From the NCBI GenBank assembly GCA_910591455.2, contig OU342809.1:26983556-27047555 (forward strand): 64,000 nucleotides of DNA, written 5' to 3'. The translations under genes were made by a program, and so were the position numbers. The stretch's first letter is position 1. Every line of letters starts with the position of its first letter. Under the pieces are notes generated by a model. The model saw only the letters and a list, made by a program, of their open reading frames with translations. It made no database searches and was not told the origin of the DNA. This document shows, one piece after another, positions 1-14,306 of this stretch. This DNA is from Pholis gunnellus. Taxonomy: Eukaryota; Chordata; Actinopteri; Perciformes; Pholidae.

Positions 1-502
1 GTATATAAAATTATAATGGAACAGCTGGTTCCAAAATGACCATTTTAGTGATCTCGTCTGACCTCTCTGTACTAAAACCTCTCTAATTTTGTTCTGCTTC
101 ACTTTATCAAAGTCAAACTTTGCACAGAGACTGTTCACATGTTGTGCTATGATTTGGGAGAGGTTTTAGACTTGCAGCTGCATCATTCCAAAGAAATAAT
201 AACAATAAATGTGCTTTTCTTTTTCAGGCAAACCTGAAACTTTTCAATTTGAGCTGTGTGCCATCTTCATTTACTCTTAACCAGTAACATATACACTGAT
301 ATATACACATCTGAACAAATCTCACAAGTGTTACCTTTATTATAACATAAAAATTATTAAAATAGAACTTGTAGTTGCAGAAATACACTCTTTTTAGTAT
401 GGGTATGCAATTTTTGAGCAGAGGCCTAAAAATAGGGCTAGGGTTAAAAAGGTTTTAAATGTGACCATACACCACAACACACTGTTCTAATTTATCATAT
501 AC

Positions 503-544
<42 letters not shown>

Positions 545-1226
545 AAAATTGTTCTTGGTTTTTATCGGGGAAAATAGTCAAAATCAGTAATATTTATGTT
601 GTTATGAAGACTTTAATATTCTAGTTTATTCAGTTAAACCTGCACTAATCAGTATTTTATATTACATTTACGGAGCACAGATGATAAACCATTTCCAATT
701 TGGGCACCGAGAGCTTTCCTCAACAAAAAACAATAACAACTTTTAACATAAAATATGTTATTTAAATGATAAATTATTATAAAAAAATAAAGGATATATA
801 CTGTATATATGTATATAATTTGTTTGAGAAATGTTTAAATGTTTTGATATTTATGTTGTTATGAAGACTTTAATATGCTAATTGTATAATTCAAAGCTGC
901 ACTTATCAGTATTTTAGAATAAAAATGTATTACCTGATGACACTTTGTGTATAGTGCTCTACTGGCCCATTTAGCATTTTTTTCGCTGATTGATCATTAC
1001 TTTCGACCCTCAACTTTACTATTTTGATTCACTCTCACTGCTCCATCGAGGTGGTTTCCATGAGTGGCAGCAGCAGGCTCTGATAAAATCACTGGACTAT
1101 ACTGGCTATGGATCACTCGCTCAAATTGCATGAGCCTTTGTATTTGGCTTCTGTGTGTAGAAAAACTAAACAGCAGTTCAGTTCTGCTCAGATGAACACC
1201 TCCTACACCACATTACATACACTTAC
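1..1226. other. AT-rich stretch, intron or downstream of the SDR gene
   Basis: No coding exon is recognised here on either strand. It holds a (TA)n run near 507-542 and a direct repeat of about 75 bp: 588-660 and 846-917 share the core tttatgttgttatgaagact. The segment at about 1010-1080 resembles one at about 37750-37850 (shared gattcactctcactgctc-like core), so it is part of a dispersed repeat. Confidence 0.5.
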
Positions 1227-4200
1227 TTGACAGAGACTGTGCTACTGGTAGAAATAGACGGCTAAAGGAGTCACCTGTTATGAAGGAGTAGGTACAGTTG
1301 GAGTCGTCCCTCACCAAGGGGAAGAAGGCCTTCCATGACACAAATGTGCTGAAAAGTAATGTCTCAATTACCTGGAGAGTCGATGGGAGATGAAACATGA
1401 CGGACAAGAATCAGAATTTCATTCTAGTAACAGAGCAAAAAGCCTCTGCAACAACATTAAGACATGATGTAACAGGAGGAGCTGGACATGCTTACCACAA
1501 CTACTAAGCCTACTGTCACAACTACCATGACTGCCACCAGTGTAATTAGAGAAAGCAATGCAACGTATACTTACATGAATGCAAAGAATATTCTGTTTAA
1601 TCAAAACCACTGGCATGTATTGGTCTAGCCAATGTCTTGTTTATGTGTGTGTGCTCACCCAGTCTAGGTCCTTGAGAGACTGAGTGTGTGGGGGTCCTCC
1701 CTGCCACCAACTGAAGCCCAGAGAGGAGACGATGTCTGTCACCTTCCCCACCGCCTTCAGCAGGGCCTGCTTCGCCTGCTCTGCTCCCTCCTCTGACCCT
1801 GGAACAGTAAGAGAAGACTTCAGGAGAGGAAAGGCTTCCAGTTCACCAATGGATTACCGTACGGGGCCAACTGAGCACAGGCCCAGGGGCCCAGAATGTC
1901 AGGGGCCCCCTGGTCTTTACCTACAAAATGTCACTCAAAGAGACACGTACAAACCAGGAAGACACACGACATGACCACAAAGAGACACAGAATGACTACA
2001 AAGAGACTCGGAACAACTACAAAGAGACCCACTACGACTACAACTGTACAAGTAAGGTAAGGATTCCTATCCAAAATTTAATCACACCTTCTAAGAAGGA
2101 GGTTTTCAATTTATCCATAGTGAACAATTAAACAGCAACGCGGATGTTATTAACGGACGAATGGGTCATTGCTTTAAATGTTGCCATCGCAAGAAACTGG
2201 CAAGAAACTGTAGGACACCATAATCCCCCTTTGGTGGCCTGCACATGGCAGAAGTTTGCCAGAAATCTCCCTAGGTTTATGCAATAAACTTCCTTTGTTT
2301 GGTTAAGGAAAGTACCATGGTTTGGGTTCAAATGAACCCTTTCTGGGAGAAAGCCCTGAAGGCAATCATTTCCCGTCTGCGGGTGGTCCAATGTATCCTA
2401 TGCTAAAGGAGATAAGAAAGGAAGCATTGAAGCACCCTTTCCTTACCATTTGGACATTAATACATTTTTTCCATCAGCATCAGCTGCAATTTGTGTTTAC
2501 CTCCAATTAGCAAATGTTAGCATGCTACCACGCTCAACCAAAACTGAACAGGGCGAATGTCATACTTGCTAAACACAAGGAAAATTGTCATGAGAATGTT
2601 AGCATGTTTGAAAAGTACAGTTTCGTAGAGCCGCTTGCATGACGCAAGACTCTGAGGCTTGTTATAATACTGGTTAGGTTCTAATGTATAGTTAAATCAT
2701 CTTTATCTATTTGTACAATTGGCTCCATCAAATTTGAAGTGGTGTAATGAACTTTGCAGCCATTGCCACGTGCATTACATGGGCAGTTTGAAATGGTAAA
2801 GCCTCTCAGGGACACTGGTACAAAACCCACTGTATACAATTATCAATAGATGGTGTCTGTCTCTATTAGTGGAGCTTGAGAAGAGAGCTTCAAATAGATA
2901 CAGAAGAGCAAACGATCCCCCACTTCTCCATCCACAGAAGAGATAGATGACAAAGAAGCTTTAGGTGAATGGAAGGATGCGTAACTCAACTTACCCACAT
3001 TCCCCACTATAGTAGTGAGGTTATCCTTTGTGCTGGGAGAGACGAATGATTGGAGCCTCTCCAGACGGCTGCTGTCCCTGGAGATCACTGCGACTTTGAA
3101 CCCTTCACACACGAGACACACATTACACACTAGATTCATCCATTGTGCAGACAGACAAAACCAGCACCTTTAACACATATAGAGTAGGACTAATCCCTTT
3201 CACATGAAAATGAACATTCACTAACAGGCCTGCATTGTCTAAATCTGTTTATCAAGGCCATCAGAGGGATGAACGTGACAGAGCGGCAGATGGTAACTTT
3301 CTGCTCAATGCAAGCAGCAAAGCTATGGGTGTGCAATGTGAATCCATTAAATCCAAAGCACTTTCATCACAGCATGCAGCACTGTATACTCCACTGGGTG
3401 CTTAGTGCAGAGGCAGCAGAGCACAGTGAATAAGCCAAATAGATTGAAGCTTTTGGGAATGAAACAGACTGTAAACAGGGATGAAGAGCCGAAATAACAC
3501 TTCATTTTCTTTAAAAAATGAATTTAAAGAAAGTTGATGATGATGCAGATCGTCCGAAAACAGAGTTCAGATTAATATCAGTGTATGGGACTTCGTTGAA
3601 CAAACCACTGGCAGTAACATTCAACATATGACGAAAACCAAAAAGCACAAGTCATAAAGTCACAACACACAATTAAAACACATATATTTAACGTAATTTA
3701 AAGGTTAGTGTTTTGACAATCCAGCCGGCATACTGCGCACGCAAATGTACATCACAGCAAATACCTCATTATTGTATCTGTCAGTGCAGCGCTTGGAGAC
3801 AAACTCGAAAATGTACAACTTTACGCACGCGGACGCGCCATCAACATCAGATTAATAATCAGTCATTTAACAATTCAACGCCAGGGAATGCTCATAAAGT
3901 ACCAAAATGCTCAAAGAAACGTATTTTTCTGCACTTTATCATGATGGAATGCCCCCCTGCGTAAAATCCGCAAGACAGTCACCCGTGCGTAAACACTGTT
4001 TGGAAAGACAAATTAATTTGGATGCCAGAGTTAACATAGAAAATGTTATGTCTTCATCTTTCTTCAAAGAGTATATTGAGAATATGTCCGATCGAGTAGT
4101 AGAGAAAGCTTTCACCTCCTAGTGTCTCCAAGTGAAAACATGGGCAGCTTACCTTTGTCGAGCAGTGCTTTAACTATCCCAGACCCCACCGTGCCCGCTC

Positions 4201-4237
4201 CTCCGAGAACTAACACAACCCTGTCCGAGTTTGACAT
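1227..4237 (-). CDS. SDR-like NAD(P)-binding oxidoreductase, 5' part (4 exons; continues past left edge)
   Basis: Coding exons on the minus strand: 4237-4153, 3102-2995, 1798-1659 and 1371-1227, joined in phase by consensus GT/AG sites; the rest lies left of the window or was not recognised. The start is the first ATG after a GC-richer region. Residues 1-30 read MSNSDRVVLVLGGAGTVGSG and on into an alpha helix: a Rossmann dinucleotide-binding GxxGxxG motif. Exon 2 gives a second beta strand with VAVISRD, whose Arg-Asp would suit NADP. Exon 4 has YSFITGDSF, resembling the strand that carries the catalytic Ser in SDR enzymes. No YxxxK is visible in these exons, so activity cannot be judged. Exon 3 has an unusual WWQGG run. 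Divergent from spata2l, whose first exon lies about 0.6 kb away. The family call is firm; the exact orthologue is not known to me. Confidence 0.7.
1876..2045 (+). repeat. Dispersed repeat with tandem ctacaaagagaca units
   Basis: A leader with ggggccc and the string acctacaaaatgtcactcaa is followed by several degenerate units of about 18-20 bp around ctacaaagagacac. The same leader plus units recurs at 31733-31925 inside a tat intron, so this is a dispersed family with an internal minisatellite. It lies in an SDR intron; the open frame across it is not a gene. Confidence 0.75.
2490..2640. repeat. Dispersed non-coding repeat (attagcaaatgttagcatgc family)
   Basis: The segment contains attagcaaatgttagcatgc, a second gttagcatgtttg motif and the end cgtagagccgcttgcatg. 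A related arrangement occurs at about 43440-43600. I remember such sequences as common in fish genomes; no coding potential is seen. Confidence 0.5.
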
Positions 4238-4739
4238 GCCGGCTGCCGCTGCACAGGCCTGCAGAAGATAACTGTCTTGTGTGTGTGCTGAAAGTGAAGC
4301 TGCTGTCTTGTACAGAGCACATTGGCCGACAGTCCCCGCCCTACTATTAGTATCACTGAGGGCACGCCTCGATAAAAGAGAATCATTGCTGTCTTCACCC
4401 CGGCACAGTGTGTGTGAGTGTGTGTGCTTACTTTCTTAACAATAACGACAAGGCAATCACTTCATGTGAAGGCCAGCAGGGCGCTTAGGGGATGAAATGC
4501 TGCCATCTAGTGGAATATACACGGTACGACAATGTAAGAAGATATAAGCTCTACACGGGAAGATTGGTGATTTGTATCCATTAATTTCGCAACGAAATTT
4601 CTAGTTACCGTGTATTTTACCGTCATCTCGTTTTCAATGTAGTTTTGATCCAGGGTTTTAAGGTGAAAATGTTCTTTTCACCGCTAAACTCCTTCGCCGG
4701 CCCGCCCCGATGCTCATACCATACGCACCCGTCTGAAAC

Positions 4740-4871
4740 TGGGTAAATCCATGCCACGTGACAATGTTTACTTTATAGTCGACAATCAAGCAGCTATCAG
4801 CTGCACGGCGGCCCGGAGATGCTTTAGTTACCAGATTCGCTGATAAACATCTGAATAAGTGCCAGACACAG
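4740..4871 (+). promoter_or_regulatory. spata2l promoter and non-coding exon 1, with a CACGTG box
   Basis: A consensus donor (gacacag/gtgaga) closes a likely untranslated exon at 4871. It pairs with the acceptor ttcatttcag at 6073, 13 nt before the spata2l ATG. Upstream, 4753-4762 reads gccacgtgac, an E-box matching the extended GTCACGTG form bound by USF or TFE/MITF factors. No TATA box is seen. The SDR gene starts about 0.5 kb away on the other strand, so the 4.24-4.87 kb interval may be a shared promoter. The transcription start is inferred, not seen. Confidence 0.5.
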
Positions 4872-6085
4872 GTGAGATTGTGTGTATCTAACGTTTATGT
4901 TTCAATCTAAATTTATACTTGGATCAAACTTTCAGCCGTAGCTGCGAGTTAACGTTAGCTTAGCCACGACACGAGAAATTGAGATCTCGTCCGTAATTCT
5001 AGTAATTCAATGTTGCCTTGCGAATCGACTAAAGAGCATACCGTCTAACACCCAAGCCACAACACCTTAATCACAGAGAGTCGCTTTTTTAATTCGGTGT
5101 ACGTCTAAAACAAGATTAAACTATTCTTGTGAAATTTGGACTTTTCTGAGGAAATTTGATGCTGCTTCCTGTGTCTTTCCCCACAAATGAAACACGTCGG
5201 TTTGCGGTAGAAAGATGTTTGTCTGTCCCAATTCTAAAAGTCCACTTTTCGTTGGTTGGTGGTTTGAATGTGAATGTAGAGTTTTTAATAGTCTCAGACG
5301 GAATTTGCTGTACATTTCTCGCCATTAAAAAAGAAAGCAACAGAAAGGTAACCGAACGTAGCTAAACTAGCTAGTCGGTCAGTACCGGTTAAGCTAATGC
5401 TAACGTCAAACTGATATACTGACTATTGTTTCTGTCTGACGGGTGGTGTCACACATGAACGGCCGGTTTTGGACTGATGGCTAACTTAAAACAGCGTCGA
5501 TAAACACCTTAGTTGGCTTATTACGAAATTTCTTTCACTGAAACCAAGGTTCACAAGTTTCACTTTCAGTTGTAAATATGAGCGTGTTTTACCCCCGAAA
5601 CTAATTCTAGCTAAGCCAACGTAGCTTATATATGTCATGAAGCTAAAGGGTGTACTATTTAACGTTAACATTTCCGGTGTCCCTCAGTTTTTGTTGGACC
5701 CAAAGGAGAACTTTCCCATGACACCAAATTGCAATAATTTACTTGAAGCCATTCCAAAATTGTAGCCTTTTTGTGCCACGTGTATTTTTATATTTGCTAT
5801 ATGTTACCAACCAATAGAACAGAAAACATGGTGAATAACACAGTGAAGGGTATAAGCTGACAAAACAGAAACTCAAGAGGATGAGTACATAAATAAATAC
5901 GGTGATAAAGAGGGAGCGTTAACTTTAGAATTGATGGACCAAACTTTCCTGAACTCCTTGTAGAACAAACCTGATTCGTCCAAGGTGGAGGTCCCCTGAC
6001 GAGTCATTTACCAGTGTTGTCTAAATATAAATGATGTAGAAACAGTTGCCATAGTTTTCATTATTCATTTCAGTGTCCCATGTGA

Positions 6086-8361
<2,276 letters not shown>

Positions 8362-11300
8362 TTTTTATTTATTTCGAAAAAAGCATCGTGCTAAATGAGG
8401 CACAACTAGCAAAAATCACAGTGCCTTAATATCTGCATACTGGAAACAGAATTCTGTTCTTTTTTAAATCAAGTACAATGAATCGGAAATTCTAATGTTG
8501 CCTTGACACGATGCTGAAATGCAGTATTGAGTGTGCTTCGATTTTTCTATTCAGTTTTCTTTCTGAGAGTCTCGCCATTCAGTTCTTCTACAAGTGGCCA
8601 TATTTACCATTATCAGCATTTTGAAAATGTCGTGTATTGTTGAGACTAAGTCGTGGTTACAGTTTGTGCTTCTGGGTCTCTTTAAATGTAATTTAGTGTG
8701 AAGCACAGGAACGTCTGTTTTCACCTGTATGTGTTGCCTGCACACAAACTGGAGTAAAGAGTGGTCAATAAGTCAGTTGTCTGTTTTAAATGTTTATAAT
8801 TATTTGGTGACCGTGGAGTTGCCATATAAGAATGTACAACTCTGAGAAAAACATTTAATATATTCTTGAACCATAACGAATACCATCAAGCTCTTAACAT
8901 TAAGGGGAGGCAACCCAGGGGAATATGGTCACAAAAACTCCCCAGTTAATTACTTACATTTAGACGATTGCTTTTTGTATTACACGTTTTCTCAAATTGA
9001 ATATGACAAATCCATTTTTGCCATGTTTTTAGTAATAAAATGTTGTATAAATCAGTCTATGAATATGTGAACAACCTTCATAATATAGAGGAATGAAAGT
9101 GTATGTAAGAGCTACTGAAGTGGCTCAGAGGGGGCATCCCAAGTCTCTTGTGTCATTTCCTCGATCCTCACTTGAACCGGAAGTTGTTCTGCTCCGCCGT
9201 ATTGACGGCCGTCCCAAAGATCTTATTTCTGCTCGGGGGATCGAGGAGGGATCCTCTGAGGAGACATGAGCGATAGCGCACGAGAACAGCCGACACGCCC
9301 CCTCATTGTTCATCAGTCGTGTGATTGGACGCTGCAGCTGATCGGACTGACTGGAGTTTAACACCAGAGTGAAGACGGATCAGATTAAACTCAAGCTTTA
9401 TATTTGATTAGTTTTCTGATTCACCGTCTGGTTTAAATGTTCATTGTAGTCTGAACAACAAAAGGACCACAAACAACTTTCTTCATTTTTAGAAAGATTT
9501 GTCTTTTCATGATCTGATATTTCCCTCAACTTTTATTATTGATACAATTAAAGTCTTTTTAGAGCGCTTGAGAGCTTTTTACATCCTTTCATTCAGTGAC
9601 GTGAGGCTGATCATTCCTGAGTGTCGGGTTTGATGAGTTATATCGTTTAAATTTAACCTGAAACAATGAGCCTAATAAATGAATTCCAGTGTTCAAGAGA
9701 AACCATAATCATATTCTGAGTTATTTAATAATGACGGCAGTCACAATTTCAATATGTACAGATGCAAATAATTCATAAATAAGACTAATGCATTCTGCTG
9801 GTAGAAATGAGTCCTGCGCTTATAAACAGAACAGTTTGTTAAAGAGCTAACAGAGAAACACCTTCACTCTGATTGATCATAACTGTCTTTATTAGGAAGT
9901 ACAGTGATCATGTGTTTTAGAGGAAAGGACGTCTCATTTCTCTTACAACATATTTCCTCTCCTCGCATGGTTTCCTTGCGTCTCTCCATGCATCCCTGGT
10001 GGGAGGGACTAAGACACAAGGAAAGGACACAAGTGAGGGAAACGGGGATGCAATTAAGAGACTTGCGACGTAGCCCGAGTCTGAGAACAAACTCATTTAG
10101 AGAGAACGGCCTTTAGAGATATGTTTTAGAAGACGCTACAGGTAAATAGGGTAAACGATCGATAGACTTCACCAGTTGGTTACTAACATGAAGACTTCTT
10201 GTATTACAAATGTCTAAAATGGTATTGAAATATGCAAATAAGGGCTTTTATCTAATATGGTAACTTTTGTTGATTTTAGCAGAAATCTACAGACGTAAAC
10301 TGACAGAATAGTAAAACAAACAGCTAAATGTGTATTTTGGATGTTTTCTTTCCACCAGTCTGGAGAAGACGTGTTATGGAAGCAAAATAGACCAACATCG
10401 CAAAATTGATCAGTGCATGAAAAAGCTAGGTTTTTTGCGGTGTTTCCCCTTAAGAATTCTATTCCACAAGTGTTCATGCGTACTTGGCTCTCTTTCTTTT
10501 TTGTATCCACTTGCTGTGAAAATGAACCAGACTGACGATTATTGTCAGATTATGTTTTTCTTGATAAATCCCGAAGAAGTCAAAGCTTTTCACGGGAGCG
10601 ATGAAATCAAAATCTAATCTGTTGCTTTTTGGCCCCTCACTTTCATTTAGTACGAGACATTTACTCATGGGGTAGAGAGGGCCGTCCGGTAAACGCAAGG
10701 TCGGTGGTTCGATCCTTGGCTGCTACGTGTCCTGTGCCGAAGTGTCCCTGAGCAAAACACAGAAATGTCATGTATATAATGACAATTATAATAAAGTTTA
10801 GTTTAGGTTAATACCTTGCTGACAAAACTGACATAACATTATAACATTTTAATAACAACCAAATATTGGACATGTACAAATGAAAGATTGAAACGTGAAA
10901 GTGATCAGACTACTGGACCGTCTCAGAACGGGTCATCCTCCATTTTATTCACTTGCGTTTGCAATATAATGCAGCTTTTTCACTCAATTTGCAATGCCAC
11001 ATACGATTTAATGTCCCATGCATCCAGAGATCTCTGAAAATCAAAGAAAAAGAAAACTACTTGTGTTTGTCCTGAGTCATGCCCACTCATGTCCCAGACA
11101 CGTCCCGAGTCCTCTGTCCAAACTTGATCAAGATCGTGTGGATTTTCCCCATTTCCCCCCCATTCTCATGCAAAACCAAGAAAGCGACACGTTTTACAAG
11201 TCATTGAGGAAAAAATGGTAAACGTCCTTTGCCCCTAAGCAGTTTCACAGTCGTATTCACTCATTGGGATGGGGACAGACGTTCAGGATTCACTCTCTTC

Positions 11301-11496
11301 ATCACGAACATATCGGCCTCTTTGTTCATCAGACAGTGATGGATTTCCAGTTGAACTTGTTCCAACCTGGAAGATTTTTCACATGAAAGATGAAGCGAAT
11401 GCAGAAGCTTTCGTCGACACAGCGTAGGAGATGGTGTGAACTCATCAGTTCTTACAGATTCTTATGGAAATGCTTGTGGTCTGACCTGAGGGTCCG
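8362..11496. other. Intergenic: spata2l 3' UTR, SINE-like fragment, pdf 3' UTR
   Basis: The first several hundred bases are probably spata2l 3' UTR; the only AATAAA-like signal noticed is near 9036. A tRNA-derived SINE-like piece lies at 10664-10755. The last 200 bases or so are probably the pdf 3' UTR on the minus strand. Short open frames at 9125-9364 and 9904-10116 have no recognisable domain or splice context and are not called. Confidence 0.5.
10664..10755 (+). repeat. tRNA-derived SINE-like fragment
   Basis: Contains ggtcggtggttcgatccttg, a B-box-like tRNA segment (ggttcgatcc), after ggggtagag and before gtgtccctgagcaaaaca. I recognise this order from widespread fish SINE-like repeats. 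No complete tRNA cloverleaf forms, so it is not a tRNA gene. Confidence 0.6.
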
Positions 11497-12648
11497 CTAT
11501 TCATTGTGTTCCTGCCAGCTGATGTTGATGAAGGTCTTGCTGTCCATGCGGTCGACGTAGAGGACCCCGTCCAGGTGGTCCATCTCGTGCTGGAGGATCC
11601 GAGCTGACCAGCCGCTGGCCCGCCATGTGACGGCTTCCCCCTTATCGTTCAGACCTGCAGGGTGAACACGCAGAGGGACGAGACCCTGATGTGTTAACAA
11701 TGAAATGAATTCCCCATCACAACATGTAGCGTAGTATCACTTCTTTTGTACTCTTAAATACATTGTGAGGGCACTCCATTTTTCTAGTTTGGGATGAATC
11801 ACAAAGATAAATTTGTATTCCATGTGTTTAGTGTTATTATAGCCTGAACAGGCTCAAGCTGGGTTCCACCAATAGGGATTCATTTTTAAACCTGATTAAA
11901 TCACGAATGGTTTAACCTTAAATCACGTAGCATTTGTTTATTTGTCCACATATTGATCAAACTCTATTAATATTTGGTTTTATACCTGGATTTGCTAAAC
12001 TCGGATAAAAACTAATCTTAGATTAAATAAATCCTTGTTGGTGCCACCCGGCTTTATTAGTCTCAGGATTAAGCTATAAACATGCATACCAGACACTTCC
12101 ACCGACAGGTAGCGTGGAACTGCGGCGGAGAAGCCAGAGATGCTCTCGCAGGCCTCCTGGAAGAGCACAGTCCGTCCATCGAGGACCCTCAGCAGGGGGT
12201 TGACGAAGATCCTCAGCGGCTGGACGGAGAGGCCGAGGATCTCCCTGGACGCGGGCAAACTCTCCTTCAACATCTTCTCGGGATATTCCAGGGCCACAAT
12301 GCGGAGCGGCACCCCGATCTGAGGCGCGCTCAGTCCCACGCACTCCAGTGTCCGCATCACTTTCACCATAGTGCCGATGACCCTTTGGATCTCAGGGTCG
12401 GTTATAACTGCTGGGTCAACGGCAGCCGCGCGCACACGCAGCACCGGGTCCCCCACCTGGCACACGTGGCTGTACGGAGGACTGGGAGGGGATATGATCT
12501 TGCGTTTTAGGTACTGAAGATAGGGGCGCACCTTGATGCTGCTGGAGTATGAGTGACTGCGGGGGACAGGCGGGACGCGAGGGAGACAAGCGGCTTTGAG
12601 CCCCGTCCTGGCGAGCTGGAGCAGAAACACACATGATTTTGTGTTCAT
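11497..12648 (-). CDS. pdf: Peptide deformylase, mitochondrial
   Basis: Two coding exons, 12648-12090 and 11654-11497, joined at a split Gly codon, give 238 aa (human PDF is about 243). The metalloenzyme removes the formyl group from N-terminal Met of mitochondrially made proteins. All three active-site motifs are present: GLSAPQ at 105-110, EACES at 165-169 (Cys167 is the metal ligand) and HEMDH at 209-213 (two His ligands and catalytic Glu210). As in other animal mitochondrial forms, motif 2 is E-x-C-E-S rather than bacterial EGCLS. Residues 1-50 are rich in Arg, Lys and Ser and lack acidic residues: a mitochondrial presequence. The chosen Met follows an acceptor-like ctcttacag at about 12680, suggesting a 5' UTR intron back to a shared promoter with tinf2. 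A longer in-frame start at 12744 would use intron sequence. Confidence 0.95.
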
Positions 12649-12807
12649 GGTGGAGCTGCAGCTGGGATGATGTGTCACCTGTAAGAGTGCTGTAGGAGAA
12701 ACCAGACAAAAGAAGGACATGTAGTTCTCAACCATGTGTTCCAAGACCCGTCACCACCATTTTGAGATTTTTGTTTAGGCATGCTCAAAGTTGCCTCAGC
12801 GCTTGAC

Positions 12808-13098
12808 TACACTATATGTCCAAAAGTAAGTGGACAGACAAACAATACACCATTGAGGGCTCTGTGAGGCCCACACCAGTTCTCCCACAACAAACTGGGA
12901 AAATCAAGTATTTAAGGTCCTGGTTTTGTGCACAGGGGGGCATTGTCCTGTTGAAACAGGAGAGGGCCTTCTACAAACTGTTAACACATTAACACATCCC
13001 TTACCCAGAACTGAAGGGCCTGGATCAAACCATGAAAGACAGGCCCAAACCGGAAGTATGTTAACATAGTATCAACACACTTTTGGCCATGTAGTGTA
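12808..13098. mobile_element. Short inverted-repeat element (MITE, Tc1/mariner-like ends)
   Basis: The left end reads tacactatatgtccaaaagt and the right end reads acttttggccatgtagtgta, near-perfect inverted repeats about 290 bp apart with no transposase. This end sequence (TACACTA..CCAAAAGT) is typical of fish Tc1-like MITEs. It lies in the pdf 5' flank or intron. Confidence 0.75.
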
Positions 13099-13189
13099 CC
13101 TCCATCAAGGTACACTACAAACTGTATATTACTATAATTATTGACGAATTTAAAGCCAAAATGCGTGCAGATGTTATGTAATTTGGCCT

Positions 13190-13236
13190 GTAAATGTCCC
13201 CACTGCGGGACTAATAAAGGATTATCTTATTTTATA
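13190..13236 (+). repeat. LINE 3'-tail-like fragment
   Basis: The string tccccactgcgggactaata followed by aaggattatcttatttta matches the 3' end signature of fish non-LTR retrotransposons. Only the tail is present. Confidence 0.5.
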
Positions 13237-13599
13237 ACATATTTGAAATTATTCTGATGCTTTTATAAAGCAAAAAAAACAAGACAATTCCAGTTCCAGT
13301 ATGTACTGCTAACGGTACGACTGGGGGGTATCAATATGGAGACGTTATACGTACATTTGTATCATATACTGTATCTTTATCGGTTGACACAATTATTAAT
13401 ATGGTTAGTTTCCTCCATTCAACAGAAAACTACTCAGCTAACACCGCCGACGGTGTACGCAGGTGATGCGAAACATGAGCGCCCATTCAATAAGTACCAC
13501 AAGCCACGAAGCTAAGTTGTTAGCTTGTTATTGTAGTTATAGATGGAATAAGCTATGCCTGTAGCTAAGCGTAGTTACATTAAACACGTTGTATAGTTC

Positions 13600-14010
13600 C
13601 GTTACCTCACACGAACGTGTACACTTCCACGCTAACTGAAAAGGAACCACATCTTCAGGGCTGAAGGTGAAAGCCGGGAAAGAGACGTTAAGGCTCTGTA
13701 TATCTAATTCCGGGTTATGAGACTTCACAATAAATGTCCACACATTGTATCCGCATAGTTATTTACAGTACAGTTCCTTTACAAAACTTTATTTTGGCTG
13801 CCAGAGAGTCTGACACGGAAGTACTTTGTAACGAAACGCTCTACAGTGCAGACAGGGATGTTCAACAAATCACATCCGCATCTTGCCGGTACATGTCCAG
13901 CTTTTGGGTGATCGCAGCCTCTTCATGAATGGAAATTCAAAAAGGCTCAGCGGGCTGCCGGTGCGTTCCCTTTCACAAACCCAACGGAGCTGAGCGTCGG
14001 TGAGCATCTG
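13600..14010. promoter_or_regulatory. Likely shared promoter of pdf (minus) and tinf2 (plus)
   Basis: This gap separates the probable 5' end of pdf from the tinf2 ATG at 14011. It has mixed GC content, several CG dinucleotides and no TATA box at either side. Head-to-head housekeeping promoters are often built this way. No transcription start can be read directly. Confidence 0.35.
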
Positions 14011-14272
14011 ATGGACGGAATAGAGCTGCGGCCGGCCAATACGTTATGTTTACAGAACTTCCCAAAGTTACCGCTGTGGATCATAGAGTACGTCTGGGCT
14101 CACAAGATGATGGAATTACAGGAAGGTTGGTGTTATTACGGTTTGTTTGTTTGTTACATAGTTAAAACAAGAAGGTTACAGTCATTTTTGCGTCATTTAA
14201 ATGATTGCAAACTGTCGTCAAATTAGAATACTTAACTTGCACATACGTACATACACTCATGTATGTACATGC

Positions 14273-14306
<34 letters not shown>

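Noticed and set aside
9125..9364. Minus-strand 79-residue frame in the spata2l-pdf gap
   Set aside because: No domain, no clear splice partners, not recognised.
10664..10755. A tRNA gene
   Set aside because: Has a B-box-like piece but no full cloverleaf; fits a SINE fragment.
12082..12510. Plus-strand open frame opposite pdf exon 1
   Set aside because: Antisense to the deformylase exon, which has all catalytic motifs.
12649..12744. 32-residue longer pdf start at 12744
   Set aside because: The extra codons cross an acceptor-like tract (ctcttacag) and would spoil the basic mitochondrial presequence.
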